From JBNNGK01 sp050268245 (GTDB lineage Bacteria > Pseudomonadota > Gammaproteobacteria > Enterobacterales > Enterobacteriaceae): a DNA stretch of 64,000 nucleotides. Within the stretch, counting starts at the first letter, position 1. Each line of letters starts with the position of its first letter. This document shows positions 17,928 to 27,195 of the stretch, piece by piece. Below the pieces are notes generated by a model, which was not told the DNA's origin, did no database searches, and saw only the letters and a list, made by a program, of their open reading frames with translations. The position numbers and the translations under genes were made by a program. The DNA is taken from assembly GCF_050268245.1 (NCBI RefSeq), contig NZ_JBNNGK010000005.1:62001-126000 (forward strand), written 5' to 3'.

Positions 17928-17947
17928 ACTGAACTGCTTTAGGAATT

Positions 17948-18024
17948 TGGTGCGTCCGAGTGGACTCGAACCACCGACCCCCACCATGTCAAGGTGGTGC
18001 TCTAACCAACTGAGCTACGGACGC
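17948..18024 (-). tRNA. tRNA-Val (anticodon GAC), copy 1
   Basis: First copy of the minus-strand tRNA-Val operon; same 77-nt sequence with GAC anticodon and encoded CCA. It lies about 30 nt downstream of the inferred transcription start. Confidence 0.97.
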
Positions 18025-18061
18025 ATCTTTTCCTGTCTGTCATGGCTGACAGCGGGGACGA

Positions 18062-18090
18062 ATATTAGCGAGCTACCTGCGTGCTGGCAA
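18062..18090 (-). promoter_or_regulatory. Promoter of the tRNA-Val operon
   Basis: On the minus strand -35 TTGCCA (18085-18090) and -10 TAATAT (18062-18067) are 17 nt apart. A C/G-rich stretch (TCGTCCCCGC) follows, like the GC-rich discriminator of stringently controlled stable-RNA promoters. Confidence 0.75.
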
Positions 18091-18213
18091 GGGGAAAAGC
18101 GCAAAATTATCTGCTATTTCACCCGACTGCTGCGCTTATGTGCAGAGAGGTGGTTTTTTCTGCAATCGCCGAGTGTTGCTACCGGCTGACGTTGGCAGCC
18201 GGTAAAACTCCGT

Positions 18214-19587
18214 TTAACGCGTCGAACGCTGCATGATCAACGCAGGAGGTTGGCGTTGCAGCCAGCGCATGCGCCAGAGCATCATAATTGCCGCAAAAGT
18301 CAGGCCAATAATGAAACCAATCCAGAATCCGCTCGGGCCCATTGCGGGCACGAAAACGTCGGTCAGCGCCAGCAGATAGCCGCTTGGCAATCCCAACACC
18401 CAATAGGCAACAAAGGTGATGAAGAAAATTGACCGCGTATCTTTATAGCCGCGTAAAATTCCGCTGCCGATCACCTGAATGGAGTCAGAGATCTGATAAA
18501 TAGCGGCTAAGAGCATCAAATGTGAGGCCATCATCACCACTGCCGGGTTGTCGTTATACAGCAGGGCGATCGGTTCGCGTAGGGCGACAGTAAACAGTGC
18601 GGTGCAACTGGCCATAGCGATACCGACGAAAATCGCCGAGTAGGCGGATACGCGCGCCGCATCTACGTCGCCTTCGCCCAAGCGGTGGCCGACTCGAATC
18701 GTCGCACCAACGCCTAACGAAAGTGGGATGACGAACATAAGAGAACTGAAGTTTAATGCGATCTGGTGACCCGCAACGGCGACGATACCGAGTGGCGATA
18801 CCAACAGCGCCACCACGGCGAACAGCGTGACTTCAAAAAATAGCGCCAATGCGACCGGCATGCCGATGGCGATCAAGCGCTTCAAGGCAGCCCAATCCGG
18901 TGTTGAAGCATTGTCTGTCAGTTTAATATCACGCTGTGACGGCGCACGGGTTGCGTACCAACGCATTAACAGGAACATGATCCAGTACACGCTGGCGGTC
19001 GCGACACCACAGCCTACGCCGCCCAATGCGGGCATACCGAGCTTTCCATAGATAAAAACATAGTTAATCGGAATATTAACCAGTAAACCAATAAATCCGA
19101 TCACCATGCCCGGTTTGGTTTTAGACAGACCTTCGCACTGATTTCGCAGCACTTGGAAGAAGAGATAACCCGGCGCGCCCCACATAATGGCATGCAAATA
19201 ACCGACGGCTTTCTCCGCCAGTTGGGGATCAATATTGTGCATCATATTGAGTAGATATTTGCTGTTATACAGCACCACCATGATGAGCACCGAGACACCG
19301 GAAGCCAGCCAGAAACCCTGACGCACCTGATGCGCAATGCGATCGCGTCGGCCTGCCCCGTTGAGCTGGGCGATAACAGGGGTTAACGATAACAGCAGGC
19401 CGTGGCCGAAGAGAATGGCGGGTAGCCAAATTGACGTGCCGACCGCAACGGCGGCCATATCCGTGGCGCTGAAAGCACCTGCCATAATGGTATCTACCAC
19501 ACCCATCGCCGTTTGGGATATTTGCGCGATAATTACCGGGATAGCAAGAGCCAATAAACTACGCGCTTCAATAAAGTACTTCTGCAC
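18214..19587 (-). CDS. mdtK: MATE-family multidrug efflux pump MdtK
   Basis: MdtK is a 12-span inner membrane antiporter that exports cationic drugs. The GTG at 19587 is chosen as start: it follows AAGGTG and gives 457 residues beginning (M)QKYFIEARSLLALAIP, exactly the E. coli length and N-terminus. An in-frame ATG at 19644 would add 19 residues with no family support. Two MatE repeats are visible (GTSIWLPAILFGHG in the first half, GVGATIRVGHRLGEGD in the second). It is divergent from ribC, as in E. coli. Confidence 0.93.
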   Translation of the reverse strand: MQKYFIEARSLLALAIPVIIAQISQTAMGVVDTIMAGAFSATDMAAVAVGTSIWLPAILFGHGLLLSLTPVIAQLNGAGRRDRIAHQVRQGFWLASGVSVLIMVVLYNSKYLLNMMHNIDPQLAEKAVGYLHAIMWGAPGYLFFQVLRNQCEGLSKTKPGMVIGFIGLLVNIPINYVFIYGKLGMPALGGVGCGVATASVYWIMFLLMRWYATRAPSQRDIKLTDNASTPDWAALKRLIAIGMPVALALFFEVTLFAVVALLVSPLGIVAVAGHQIALNFSSLMFVIPLSLGVGATIRVGHRLGEGDVDAARVSAYSAIFVGIAMASCTALFTVALREPIALLYNDNPAVVMMASHLMLLAAIYQISDSIQVIGSGILRGYKDTRSIFFITFVAYWVLGLPSGYLLALTDVFVPAMGPSGFWIGFIIGLTFAAIMMLWRMRWLQRQPPALIMQRSTR

Positions 19588-19703
19588 GCATACACCTTTT
19601 TGATTATTTAGCGATTGAGGAGGGTTGTCGATCAATGACAACAATTAAAAATAGCGGAATTTTTTCAAAACAATTGTACCTGCTCATGTCGCATTAGCAA
19701 ATG

Positions 19704-19745
19704 CCGCGATTAAATCGCGGATAAATGCGCCGATGCGCATTTTTT
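19704..19745 (+). terminator. Tandem hairpins with T tract in the ribC leader
   Basis: Two adjacent perfect hairpins lie on the + strand: CCGCGAT-TAA-ATCGCGG (19704-19720) and AATGCGC-CGAT-GCGCATT (19724-19741), the second running into TTTT. This has the form of an intrinsic terminator but lies between two divergent genes, about 80 nt before ribC. It could be an attenuator or the end of a short RNA. Confidence 0.5.
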
Positions 19746-19826
19746 GTCGTTGCAGGTTTGGATTTCTCCGGCTATCTGGGGCAAACTGGCGCATAAGCGC
19801 TTTACATCTATTTTAAAGAGGCACAC

Positions 19827-20477
19827 ATGTTTACCGGTATCGTACAAGGCACCGCGCCGCTGGTTGCTGTTGAAGAAAAACCTAACTTTCGTACTCACGT
19901 CATTGAATTGCCAGAACACTTATTGCCTGGGTTAGAACTGGGCGCCTCGGTGGCGCATAACGGCTGTTGCTTAACCGTCACCGCCATCAACGGTAATCAC
20001 GTGAGTTTTGATTTGATCAAAGAAACGTTGCGTTTGACCAATCTCAGTGATCTTACCGTCGGTGATAAAGTGAACGTTGAACGCGCAGCCAAGTTCAATG
20101 ACGAAATCGGCGGGCATCTGATGTCTGGCCATATTGTGTGTACTGCGGAAATTGCCAAAATTTATACCTCCGAAAATAACCGCCAGGTATGGTTACGTAT
20201 GCCGACCGCAGAACTGATGAAATACGTTTTGCATAAAGGCTTCATTGGTATTGACGGCATTAGCTTGACCATTGGTGAGGTAGTGAATAACCGTTTTTGC
20301 GTACATTTGATCCCGGAAACGCTAGAACGTACCACGCTAGGTAAAAAACGCCTAGGCGATAAGGTCAACATTGAAATCGATCCGCAAACACAAGCGGTGG
20401 TGGACACCGTAGAACGTGTGTTGGCCAGCCGTGAAGCGGCGATGGCGGTTGCCGCTGAGTTAGCACCAAAGCCTTGA
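19827..20477 (+). CDS. ribC: Riboflavin synthase alpha subunit
   Basis: This enzyme joins two molecules of 6,7-dimethyl-8-ribityllumazine to give riboflavin, the last step of the pathway. It has 216 residues and the expected two lumazine-binding repeats, the first starting MFTGIVQGTAPL and the second near residue 98 (GGHLMSGHIVC). SD AGAGGC. Called ribC in E. coli and ribE in many annotations. No FMN riboswitch is seen upstream. Confidence 0.95.
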   Translation: MFTGIVQGTAPLVAVEEKPNFRTHVIELPEHLLPGLELGASVAHNGCCLTVTAINGNHVSFDLIKETLRLTNLSDLTVGDKVNVERAAKFNDEIGGHLMSGHIVCTAEIAKIYTSENNRQVWLRMPTAELMKYVLHKGFIGIDGISLTIGEVVNNRFCVHLIPETLERTTLGKKRLGDKVNIEIDPQTQAVVDTVERVLASREAAMAVAAELAPKP

Positions 20478-20523
20478 GTCGGGCATTCTGTTCATTATTA
20501 TCGACAACCAGAGGAGCAAAAAC

Positions 20524-20823
20524 GTGAAGTTTTATCAGAAAACGTTGATGTTAGCGGCGCTGATGGCACTGGCTGCCTGTAACAGTACGACAAAAAACAA
20601 CGCGGCGTCACCCGCGGTGGATGCGGCAAGCGATTCCTGCGGCGCGGCGCAATATCAGAACTACGTCGGCAAACCTCTCTCGTCGTTGCAAGGCGTGCGA
20701 ATCGATGCGCGTCAGGTTCGGGCTATCCCTTACAATGCTGCCGTGACCATGGATTTTAACATGAGTCGCCTTAATTTTTTGGCGGACCGTGATGACAAAA
20801 TCATCCAGGTTTATTGCGGTTGA
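20524..20823 (+). CDS. I78-type peptidase inhibitor lipoprotein
   Basis: A small lipoprotein of 99 residues with lipobox LAAC (Cys20). The C-terminal half carries the I78 inhibitor pattern: YVGKPLSSL, then RVI-like VRAIPYN, MDFNMSRLNF and a final VYCG. Two cysteines in the mature part (SCGAAQ and VYCG) may form a disulphide. I78 proteins are thought to inhibit serine peptidases; a periplasmic or outer-membrane site is inferred. It lies 46 nt after ribC with AGAGGAG before the start. Confidence 0.82.
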   Translation: MKFYQKTLMLAALMALAACNSTTKNNAASPAVDAASDSCGAAQYQNYVGKPLSSLQGVRIDARQVRAIPYNAAVTMDFNMSRLNFLADRDDKIIQVYCG

Positions 20824-20902
20824 TCGATGTTCGGTAAGAAAACACTCTGCTCCGGCTTTGAGCTTGATGACGAAGTCGCCTGATGGCCAGAGATAGCCGG
20901 GC

Positions 20903-20958
20903 ATAGTGTAGCTAGGGGCGCTCCGGTGGCTTACGCCACTACGACTCCGTAGCCACGC
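20903..20958. repeat. Dispersed palindromic repeat, copy A
   Basis: The core AGGGGCGCTCCGGTGGCTTACGCCAC (20914-20939, written here across two joined parts) recurs with one mismatch at 47134-47159. It includes a GTGGC/GCCAC hairpin. It lies in the convergent gap between the I78 lipoprotein and cfa. Confidence 0.7.
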
Positions 20959-20992
20959 TTTCCCTAATAACGGACTTTGTCAGCAGTCAGAA

Positions 20993-21015
20993 ACCCTGCT
21001 TCGGCAGGGTGTTTT
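20993..21015. terminator. Terminator between the I78 lipoprotein and cfa
   Basis: ACCCTGC-TTCG-GCAGGGT is a 7-bp stem with a UUCG loop (20993-21010), followed by GTTTT on the + strand and preceded by a short T/C run on the minus strand. It probably serves both convergent genes. Confidence 0.75.
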
Positions 21016-21029
21016 ACGTTGTAGGCGAT

Positions 21030-22181
21030 TTAACGTGGTACGCGTATTCCACCCTGAATGCCTTTCGGGCTAAATACCACTTGCCATAATTGAATATCAC
21101 GCGCGCGAAATGCACCAGCACAAGCGTTCAGGTAATAACTGAACATGCGTTCGAACCGCTCAGAGTAACGTGCAGACAGCTGTGGCCAGGCCTGTTGAAA
21201 GCGTTCATACCATGCCATCAACGTGCGATCGTAATCCGCACCGATGTTATGCCAATCCTCCATCACGAAGTGGTCTTCACTGGTTTTCGCAATATGCTTG
21301 ATGGACGGTAAACAGCCATTCGGGAAGATATATTTGTTGATCCACGGATCAACATTCATATCTGTCCGATTTGAACCGATGGTATGCAACAAGAATAATC
21401 CATCGGGTTTCAAATTGCGTTTTACCACGTTAAAGTAGGTACGGTAATTTTTAGGGCCAACATGTTCAAACATACCAACGGAGACGATGCGATCAAACTG
21501 CTGATGCAGATCGCGATAGTCTTGTAGTTGGATATCAACGTCCAGCCCGGCACAGCGCTGTTGCGCCAGCTTTTGCTGTTCGGCGGAGATGGTCACGCCG
21601 ACAACCGATACGCCGTAATTTTTGGCAGCAAAAGCCGATAATCCCCCCCAACCACAGCCGATATCCAGCAGCCGCATGCCGGGTTGTAATTGCAATTTCT
21701 CGCAGATCAGGCGCAACTTGCCTTCTTGTGCCTGTTCGAGGGTGGTGGCGTCCTTCCAGTAACCGCAGGAGTATTGCATATAGGGATCGAGCATCAGGGT
21801 AAAGAGGTCATTACCAAGGTCATAATGCTCTTTGCCGACAATCCATGCGCGTTTTTGGGACTGTAAGTTGAGTAGGCGAGCGGCGGCGATGCGTAGCGTG
21901 TCTTTAATGTGGCGGGGGAGTTTTTGCTCTAAACCTGCTGCGATGACGCGATGAAAGAATTCGTCTAATCGTTCGCATTCCCACCAGCTATCCATATAAC
22001 TTTCGCCAAGACCCAGCGAACCTTCCTGTAATACACGTTTAAAGAAATCGGGGTTTTTAACCTGTATATCAAAAGGACGTGAACCGTTTATTTCAATATC
22101 GGCCATGCTGAGCATTTCATGAGCAATACGATACCAATGATTGTCTTGGATGCTCAGATCTTCTATACACGATGAACTCAT
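21030..22181 (-). CDS. cfa: Cyclopropane-fatty-acyl-phospholipid synthase
   Basis: Cfa transfers a methylene group from S-adenosylmethionine to unsaturated acyl chains of membrane phospholipids, mainly on entry to stationary phase. It has 383 residues, like E. coli Cfa. The SAM-binding loop LLDIGCGWGGLSAFAA is near residue 170, and the bicarbonate/lipid-site segments YSCGYW and VGMFEHVG are present. It is a single gene with a long leader. Confidence 0.96.
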   Translation of the reverse strand: MSSSCIEDLSIQDNHWYRIAHEMLSMADIEINGSRPFDIQVKNPDFFKRVLQEGSLGLGESYMDSWWECERLDEFFHRVIAAGLEQKLPRHIKDTLRIAAARLLNLQSQKRAWIVGKEHYDLGNDLFTLMLDPYMQYSCGYWKDATTLEQAQEGKLRLICEKLQLQPGMRLLDIGCGWGGLSAFAAKNYGVSVVGVTISAEQQKLAQQRCAGLDVDIQLQDYRDLHQQFDRIVSVGMFEHVGPKNYRTYFNVVKRNLKPDGLFLLHTIGSNRTDMNVDPWINKYIFPNGCLPSIKHIAKTSEDHFVMEDWHNIGADYDRTLMAWYERFQQAWPQLSARYSERFERMFSYYLNACAGAFRARDIQLWQVVFSPKGIQGGIRVPR

Positions 22182-22439
22182 AGCTTCTCCATCACCTTTC
22201 TTCTGACTTATGGCCCGATAGAAAAAGCGTAGTCAATTTCTGCGGGCACATACGTACACCAACGGAAACCTTCACCGCGGTGTCTGATATCCGATATGAA
22301 CAGAGGGAAATTCTGAGAGGCCCAAGTGATAGGGGGCTTGGGCAAACGCATCAATAAATAAATTGTGACGCCACACGCGTCCGCAAAGTTACTTGCAATA
22401 CAAAGATATTATCTGTGTTATTTTTGAAGGTCGTTTTCG

Positions 22440-22468
22440 AGTATAGGCCTGCCGAGGCGCTTACTCAA
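22440..22468 (-). promoter_or_regulatory. Distal cfa promoter
   Basis: On the minus strand -35 TTGAGT (22463-22468) and -10 TATACT (22440-22445) have a 17-nt spacer. The leader would be about 250 nt, comparable to the long cfa transcript of E. coli that is a target for the sRNAs RydC and CpxQ. The rest of 22182-22521 holds no gene. Confidence 0.6.
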
Positions 22469-22521
22469 CTGTAAAACGCACTCGGCAAATATATTTTTTA
22501 AGTGACGATTAACACTTGCGG

Positions 22522-23718
22522 TTATAACGCTGAGTTAGCGTGTTCCCCCAGAAGATTCGTCACCGTTTTACCTCGTTGCATCAGATAACCCAGCGCGGCC
22601 AATACCACGGTAGAAACCATCACCGTCGTTGTCGCCAATAGCGGTTGTTCAATATAGGCAGAAACCAGCATGCTGGCGATAAAACACAAACCGAGCTGCA
22701 AGGTGTTTTGCAGCGCGGCTGCTTTACCGGTGCTTTCTGGGAACGGCGTCAAGGCGTTCGCCACCACAATCGGGTAGGTGGCCCCGTTCACCAACGCCAT
22801 AAAGCAGAACGGAATCAGCAGGGTGGTCAGGGTTGGTGAAGTGAGTGTTGCCACCAGATACAATGCCAGCATGCTGATGCCATACGCGGCTAGCAGCCAA
22901 GGCAGCAGCGTGTTGCCTTTCATCCGATTTAACGCCGTCCGGCAGCCGTATCCCCCTAACAGAAATGCCAATGTTTGTGGCACATAACTCAGGCCGATGT
23001 CATTTGGGCTGTAGCCCATATTGCCAAGTATGAACGGGGATCCGGTAAGCCAGGCGAAGAAACCGGCTGAACAGGCGGCGAATACCATCACATTACCGCT
23101 GAATACCGGTGATTTCAGCAACTGCAGGAAACCTATGCCGCTTTTGCCCTGTGCCGCGGCTTCCTGCCGTGAGCTGTCTTTGAGCAGCAGCGTTGGCAGC
23201 AGTAGGAGAAGGGTAATACCCAGCAGAACGGCGAAAATTGAACGCCATCCCATATGATTTAACAGCCATGCGCCAACCAACGGTGCCAGTGCGGGTGACA
23301 GTGCAACCAATGGCATAATGGTGGCGAATACGCGGTTTGCGCTGCCTTCACGATACCGATCGATGACGATCGCTTGCCAGCTAACGGCGGCAGAACAGAC
23401 GCCAATGGCTTGAATAAAGCGCAGTGTCCACAGTTGTACGGCGTTATCCGCCCACATCATGCCAAGACAGCCGAGGCCGAACAGCGTCAGGCCGATCAAT
23501 AAAACCGGTTTACGACCCAGACGGTCGGACAGTGGCCCCCACAATAATTGCGCAAAGGCGAAGCCAGCGAGAAAAATGCTAAGGCTGGCGCTGATGGCGC
23601 CGGCAGAAATTTGCAGTTCTTGCTGCATCACGCCGAAGGCGGGCAGATACATGTCTGTGGCCAGATAGCCGAGCATGCTTAAGCCAGCCAGATAGAACAT
23701 AAATCCAAAGTTTCGCAT
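22522..23718 (-). CDS. punC: MFS transporter PunC (purine nucleoside or drug:H+ antiporter type)
   Basis: A 12-span major facilitator of the Bcr/CflA type, 398 residues from the ATG at 23718. The start is chosen over the ATG at 23730 because its N-terminus matches E. coli YdhC/PunC in length. The MFS motif GPLSDRLGRKPVLL lies between spans 2 and 3. In E. coli it is reported to carry purine nucleosides under control of PunR, and the regulator gene is divergent here too. Confidence 0.88.
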   Translation of the reverse strand: MRNFGFMFYLAGLSMLGYLATDMYLPAFGVMQQELQISAGAISASLSIFLAGFAFAQLLWGPLSDRLGRKPVLLIGLTLFGLGCLGMMWADNAVQLWTLRFIQAIGVCSAAVSWQAIVIDRYREGSANRVFATIMPLVALSPALAPLVGAWLLNHMGWRSIFAVLLGITLLLLLPTLLLKDSSRQEAAAQGKSGIGFLQLLKSPVFSGNVMVFAACSAGFFAWLTGSPFILGNMGYSPNDIGLSYVPQTLAFLLGGYGCRTALNRMKGNTLLPWLLAAYGISMLALYLVATLTSPTLTTLLIPFCFMALVNGATYPIVVANALTPFPESTGKAAALQNTLQLGLCFIASMLVSAYIEQPLLATTTVMVSTVVLAALGYLMQRGKTVTNLLGEHANSAL

Positions 23719-23843
23719 GGTCTTTCTCATTAATTTTATGTTGGTGCAGGTTTTTTTTAGCGCCGCAAGTGTATCTGGCTGGATCTCTGCTTGTGAAACG
23801 GTAATATTTGCAAAGTGCTGTTAAAAAAATTGAAGGCAAAGCG

Positions 23844-24788
23844 ATGTGGTCTGAATATTCCCTTGATGTTGTTGATGCGGTTGCGCGCACCGGCAGTTTT
23901 AGCGCGGCGGCACAGGAGTTACATCGTGTGCCGTCTGCGGTCAGTTATACCGTGCGTCAGTTGGAGCAATGGCTTGCCGTACCACTGTTTGAGCGCCGTC
24001 ACCGTGATGTGGAGTTGACGCCCGCGGGGGCGCTATTTGTTCATGAAGCACGCGATGTTATCAAAAAAATGCTCAACACGCGGCGTCAATGTCAGCAGGT
24101 CGCTAACGGTTGGCGCGGGCAGTTAAAGATAGCCGTCGATATCATTGTTAAGCCGCAGCGTAGCCGACAGTTGGTACTGGATTTTTATCGCCATTTTCCA
24201 GATGTAGAACTGTTGGTACAACCGGAAGTGTTTAACGGCGTATGGGATGCGTTAATCGATGGCCGGGCAGATATGGCAATTGGTGCAACCCGCGCGGTTC
24301 CAACCGGTGGTGGTTTTGCTTTTCGCGATATGGGTTTTATGAACTGGCTGTGTGTCGTGAGTGCCGATCACCCGTTAGCGGGGTTACCGGGGCCGCTAAA
24401 TGATGAGCAACTACGGCCGTATCCCTCATTGGTGTTGGAGGATACGTCGCGAACGTTGCCAAAACGCGTGACGTGGTCACTGGATAACCAGCGGCGGTTG
24501 GTGGTGCCAGATTGGGTGTCCGCGGTGGATTGCTTGTGCAGCGGTTTATGTGTCGGCATGGTGCCCGCCCATCGTGTGTTGCCGCAGGTTCAGCGTGGGG
24601 AATTGGTATCGCTGCAACTTCCTGAGCCATTTCCACCCAGCGCCTGTTGCCTGACATGGCAACAAAATGCGCAATCACCGGCGATGGCCTGGTTATTGGA
24701 TTACCTTGGTGACAGTGACACGCTGAATCAGGAATGGTTGAGTGAAGAGAACCTACCGGAACGCCCTGAGAAGGCGCCCCGGCAATAA
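23844..24788 (+). CDS. punR: LysR-family regulator PunR
   Basis: A LysR-type activator of 314 residues. The N-terminal winged helix-turn-helix (LDVVDAVARTGSFSAAAQELHRVPSAVSY) is followed by a substrate-binding domain. The ATG at 23844 is used since it begins MWSEYSLD as in E. coli YdhB, with GAAGG upstream. It is divergent from punC, its known target in E. coli. Only 3 nt separate its stop from the stop of the convergent purR. Confidence 0.88.
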   Translation: MWSEYSLDVVDAVARTGSFSAAAQELHRVPSAVSYTVRQLEQWLAVPLFERRHRDVELTPAGALFVHEARDVIKKMLNTRRQCQQVANGWRGQLKIAVDIIVKPQRSRQLVLDFYRHFPDVELLVQPEVFNGVWDALIDGRADMAIGATRAVPTGGGFAFRDMGFMNWLCVVSADHPLAGLPGPLNDEQLRPYPSLVLEDTSRTLPKRVTWSLDNQRRLVVPDWVSAVDCLCSGLCVGMVPAHRVLPQVQRGELVSLQLPEPFPPSACCLTWQQNAQSPAMAWLLDYLGDSDTLNQEWLSEENLPERPEKAPRQ

Positions 24789-24791
24789 TGC

Positions 24792-25817
24792 TTAGCGGCG
24801 GTAATCAACGAAGGGGCCATCGGCGACCGAGCGACGCTCGATCAGCTTAGGGTGGACTTCAATCACCTGCGACTCTTCACGCTTACTGATAATACGATCC
24901 AGCAACATGGTAAATGCCATCTCGCCGAGGCGCTCTTTGGGTTGATGAATAGTGGTCAGCGCCGGGGTGAAATAGCGCGCATTGCGCACATTGTCATAAC
25001 CGATCACCGAAATATCCTGTGGTACGCGCAAACCGAGTTCATCAGCGGCGCAGATCGCGCCCATGGCCATAATGTCACCACCGCAGAAAACGGCGGTGGG
25101 GCGGTGTTTTTGTGACAAAATCTGGTGCATCGCCTTGTAACCGGATTCTGGCTCGAAGTCACCTTGGACGATCCATTCATCGCGAACGTCAATATTGGCC
25201 TCTTGTAACGCTTTCAGGAAGCCTTGGTGACGGCCGCCGCCGGTATTACGTGAGAGTTGGCCGGGAATGGCGCCAATGTCGCGATGGCCGCGTTCAATCA
25301 GGTAACGCCCCGCCAGATACCCGCCCTCAAAGGCATTATCGATAATGCTGTCGGTGAAATCGCCGCGTGCTGCGCCCCAATCCATGACGACCATCGGAAT
25401 ATTGCGGTGATCCTCCAGCATCCCGAGCAGTTGATCGGGATATTCGGAACACATCACTAGCAGACCGTCGACACGTTTTTGCGCCAGCATGGCCAGATAA
25501 GCGCGTTGTTTATCGAGATTATTGTGGGAGTTGCACAGAATCAGTGTGTAACCTTTGCTGTAGCAGCTGTTTTCCACGGCTTCAATCACTTCGGCGAAAT
25601 AGGGCGCTTCACTGGACGTGGCGAGCAGACCGATAGATTTAGTGTGGTTAACCTTCAGGCTACGTGCCACGGCGCTGGGTGAATAGTGTAACTCTTTGAT
25701 GGCAGCCCAAACGGCCGCTTTAGTTTCTTCGGCGACGAAACGGGTCTTATTGATGACGTGCGAAACGGTGGTGGTGGAAACGCCCGCGCGTTTGGCCACA
25801 TCTTTAATCGTTGCCAT
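24792..25817 (-). CDS. purR: Purine repressor PurR
   Basis: This LacI-family repressor binds hypoxanthine or guanine and represses purine synthesis genes. It has 341 residues from ATG 25817, identical in length to E. coli PurR. The helix-turn-helix (ATIKDVAKRAGVSTTTVSHV), the hinge helix (SPSAVARSLKV) and the ligand-binding core are intact. Further upstream in-frame codons (to 25853) are rejected because the family starts MATIKD. Confidence 0.96.
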   Translation of the reverse strand: MATIKDVAKRAGVSTTTVSHVINKTRFVAEETKAAVWAAIKELHYSPSAVARSLKVNHTKSIGLLATSSEAPYFAEVIEAVENSCYSKGYTLILCNSHNNLDKQRAYLAMLAQKRVDGLLVMCSEYPDQLLGMLEDHRNIPMVVMDWGAARGDFTDSIIDNAFEGGYLAGRYLIERGHRDIGAIPGQLSRNTGGGRHQGFLKALQEANIDVRDEWIVQGDFEPESGYKAMHQILSQKHRPTAVFCGGDIMAMGAICAADELGLRVPQDISVIGYDNVRNARYFTPALTTIHQPKERLGEMAFTMLLDRIISKREESQVIEVHPKLIERRSVADGPFVDYRR

Positions 25818-25864
25818 GTAAAGAATGACTCCTGAACCCACATGTTGCAGCATGTAAGCATGTT

Positions 25865-25882
25865 GTTAATCGTTTGCCCGCG
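25865..25882 (-). promoter_or_regulatory. PUR box-like sequence upstream of purR
   Basis: The minus strand reads GGGCAAACGATTAACA here, keeping the GCAAACG half and TT of the PurR consensus ACGCAAACGTTTKCNT. purR is autorepressed in E. coli. The match is partial. The remaining 25883-26130 shows no gene. Confidence 0.4.
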
Positions 25883-26130
25883 TAGATCCTTCTCTAGAGT
25901 CACGAAAACTTGGTTTTTAGTGTGGAAGTTGTCAGCCACTTGACTCAGGAGGGACGCATTGACCGCTACGCAGTAGTGAACTGCGAATTTTGTCGCATAT
26001 TGAGCAAAAGGGGAAGATCTAATAGGAGTTATAGACAACAAGATTTTATCGGCGAACTGTGGGAAAATGATTTGACGCACCAAGGTTGTGGATTTTATGC
26101 TTATCCAAATAATTTGATCAGGAGCTTCTC

Positions 26131-26220
26131 ATGGATACCGATTTGAAAATGTCTTTGTTCACCACGGTGTGCGCACTGGCATTAATTATTGTTTTTAGCT
26201 TTACCGCTGCACTGAACTGA
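26131..26220 (+). CDS. ynhF: Small membrane protein YnhF (29 aa)
   Basis: A 29-codon gene: ATG at 26131 preceded by CAGGAGC, TGA at 26218-26220. The peptide starts MDTDLKMSLFTTV and ends FTAALN, with one hydrophobic span. It matches the small E. coli membrane protein YnhF in length, start (M-T/D-T-DLK) and end (TAAL), and sits at the same position near purR. Its function is unknown. Confidence 0.88.
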   Translation: MDTDLKMSLFTTVCALALIIVFSFTAALN

Positions 26221-26231
26221 TCTCGCTAAAA

Positions 26232-26263
26232 GAAGGGCCGTTCCTAAACAGAACGGCACCTTT
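26232..26263. terminator. Bidirectional terminator between ynhF and sodB
   Basis: GCCGTTC-ctaaaca-GAACGGC (26237-26257) has A-rich and T-rich flanks on both sides (AAAAGAAGG and CCTTTT), so it can end ynhF on + and sodB on -. Confidence 0.82.
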
Positions 26264-26276
26264 TATCTCACGGCCG

Positions 26277-26855
26277 TTACGCCAAGTTTTCTGTCACGAA
26301 TGCCCAGTTAACCAATGCCCAGAAGTTTTCCAGGTAGTTTGGACGCGCATTACGGTAATCGATGTAATAAGCGTGCTCCCAAACGTCCACGGTCAGCAAG
26401 GGTTTGTCTTCACCGGTCAGCGGCGTGGCGGCATTGGATGTGTTCACGATAGCCAATGAGCCGTCGGCTTTCTTCACCAGCCAGGTCCAGCCAGCACCAA
26501 AGTTGCCCACCGCTGATTTGGTGAATGCGTCTTTGAAGGCAGTAAAAGAACCGAAGGATTGGTTAATGGCCTCTGCGACTGCGCCAGTCGGTTCGCCGCC
26601 ACCTTGTGGTGACAGGCAATGCCAATAGAAGGTGTGGTTCCACACCTGTGCGGCATTGTTAAACACACCGCCGTTAGAGGTTTTGATGATCTCTTCTAGC
26701 GATTTGCCTTCGAACTCGCTGCCTTTCACCAGATTATTCAGGTTTACCACGTAGGTGTTGTGATGCTTACCATAATGATATTCCAAGGTTTCTTGGGAAA
26801 TGTGCGGTTCGAGGGCATTTTTCGCGTATGGTAGTGCAGGTAATTCAAACGACAT
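26277..26855 (-). CDS. sodB: Iron superoxide dismutase SodB
   Basis: SodB converts superoxide to hydrogen peroxide and oxygen in the cytoplasm. It has 192 residues, one fewer than or equal to E. coli SodB. The iron ligands are in LEYHYGKHHNTYV (His), NHTFYW (His) and DVWEHAYYIDY (Asp and His). SD AAGGAG. It is usually iron-induced through RyhB; the leader was not analysed for pairing. Confidence 0.96.
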   Translation of the reverse strand: MSFELPALPYAKNALEPHISQETLEYHYGKHHNTYVVNLNNLVKGSEFEGKSLEEIIKTSNGGVFNNAAQVWNHTFYWHCLSPQGGGEPTGAVAEAINQSFGSFTAFKDAFTKSAVGNFGAGWTWLVKKADGSLAIVNTSNAATPLTGEDKPLLTVDVWEHAYYIDYRNARPNYLENFWALVNWAFVTENLA

Positions 26856-26918
26856 TGCTTTCTCCTTTATATACAGCGCTATTGTTCCAACGTTGGCCGT
26901 TAAGCATCGGCATCAACG

Positions 26919-27044
26919 ATAACCCTTCATACTTCACGTTGCTTGAGTGTTGGCTGCCTTCCGTCACCCTGGTCACATAGTGGGCTATGCTCCCAGGGAT
27001 TCATTCAGTTGCCGCCTACAAGCAACTCGAATTATCTTGGGTAT
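26919..27044. repeat. Dispersed imperfect palindromic repeat (126 bp)
   Basis: The left end (ATAACCCTTCATACTTCACG, then TTGCTTG) is the approximate reverse complement of the right end (CAAGCAACTCGAATTATCTT, then GGGTAT). Between them lies an inner inverted repeat with CACCCTGG...CCCAGGG. Elements like this are common between genes in Serratia, Yersinia and Pectobacterium-type genomes. It sits in the gap between sodB and mepH and carries no gene. Confidence 0.75.
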
Positions 27045-27195
27045 AAATGGCTTTGTTTTTATTGTGGTTATTAATCTTAACAACTTTTAAGGTGAATAAA
27101 AGGTTTAAAGCGTGCTAAATCACGCTTTGGTCAAAGCATCCGCAGATTGGATGAAGAGAGGCATGTTGCCCAATGTTAGATTGCGTCATGGCATA

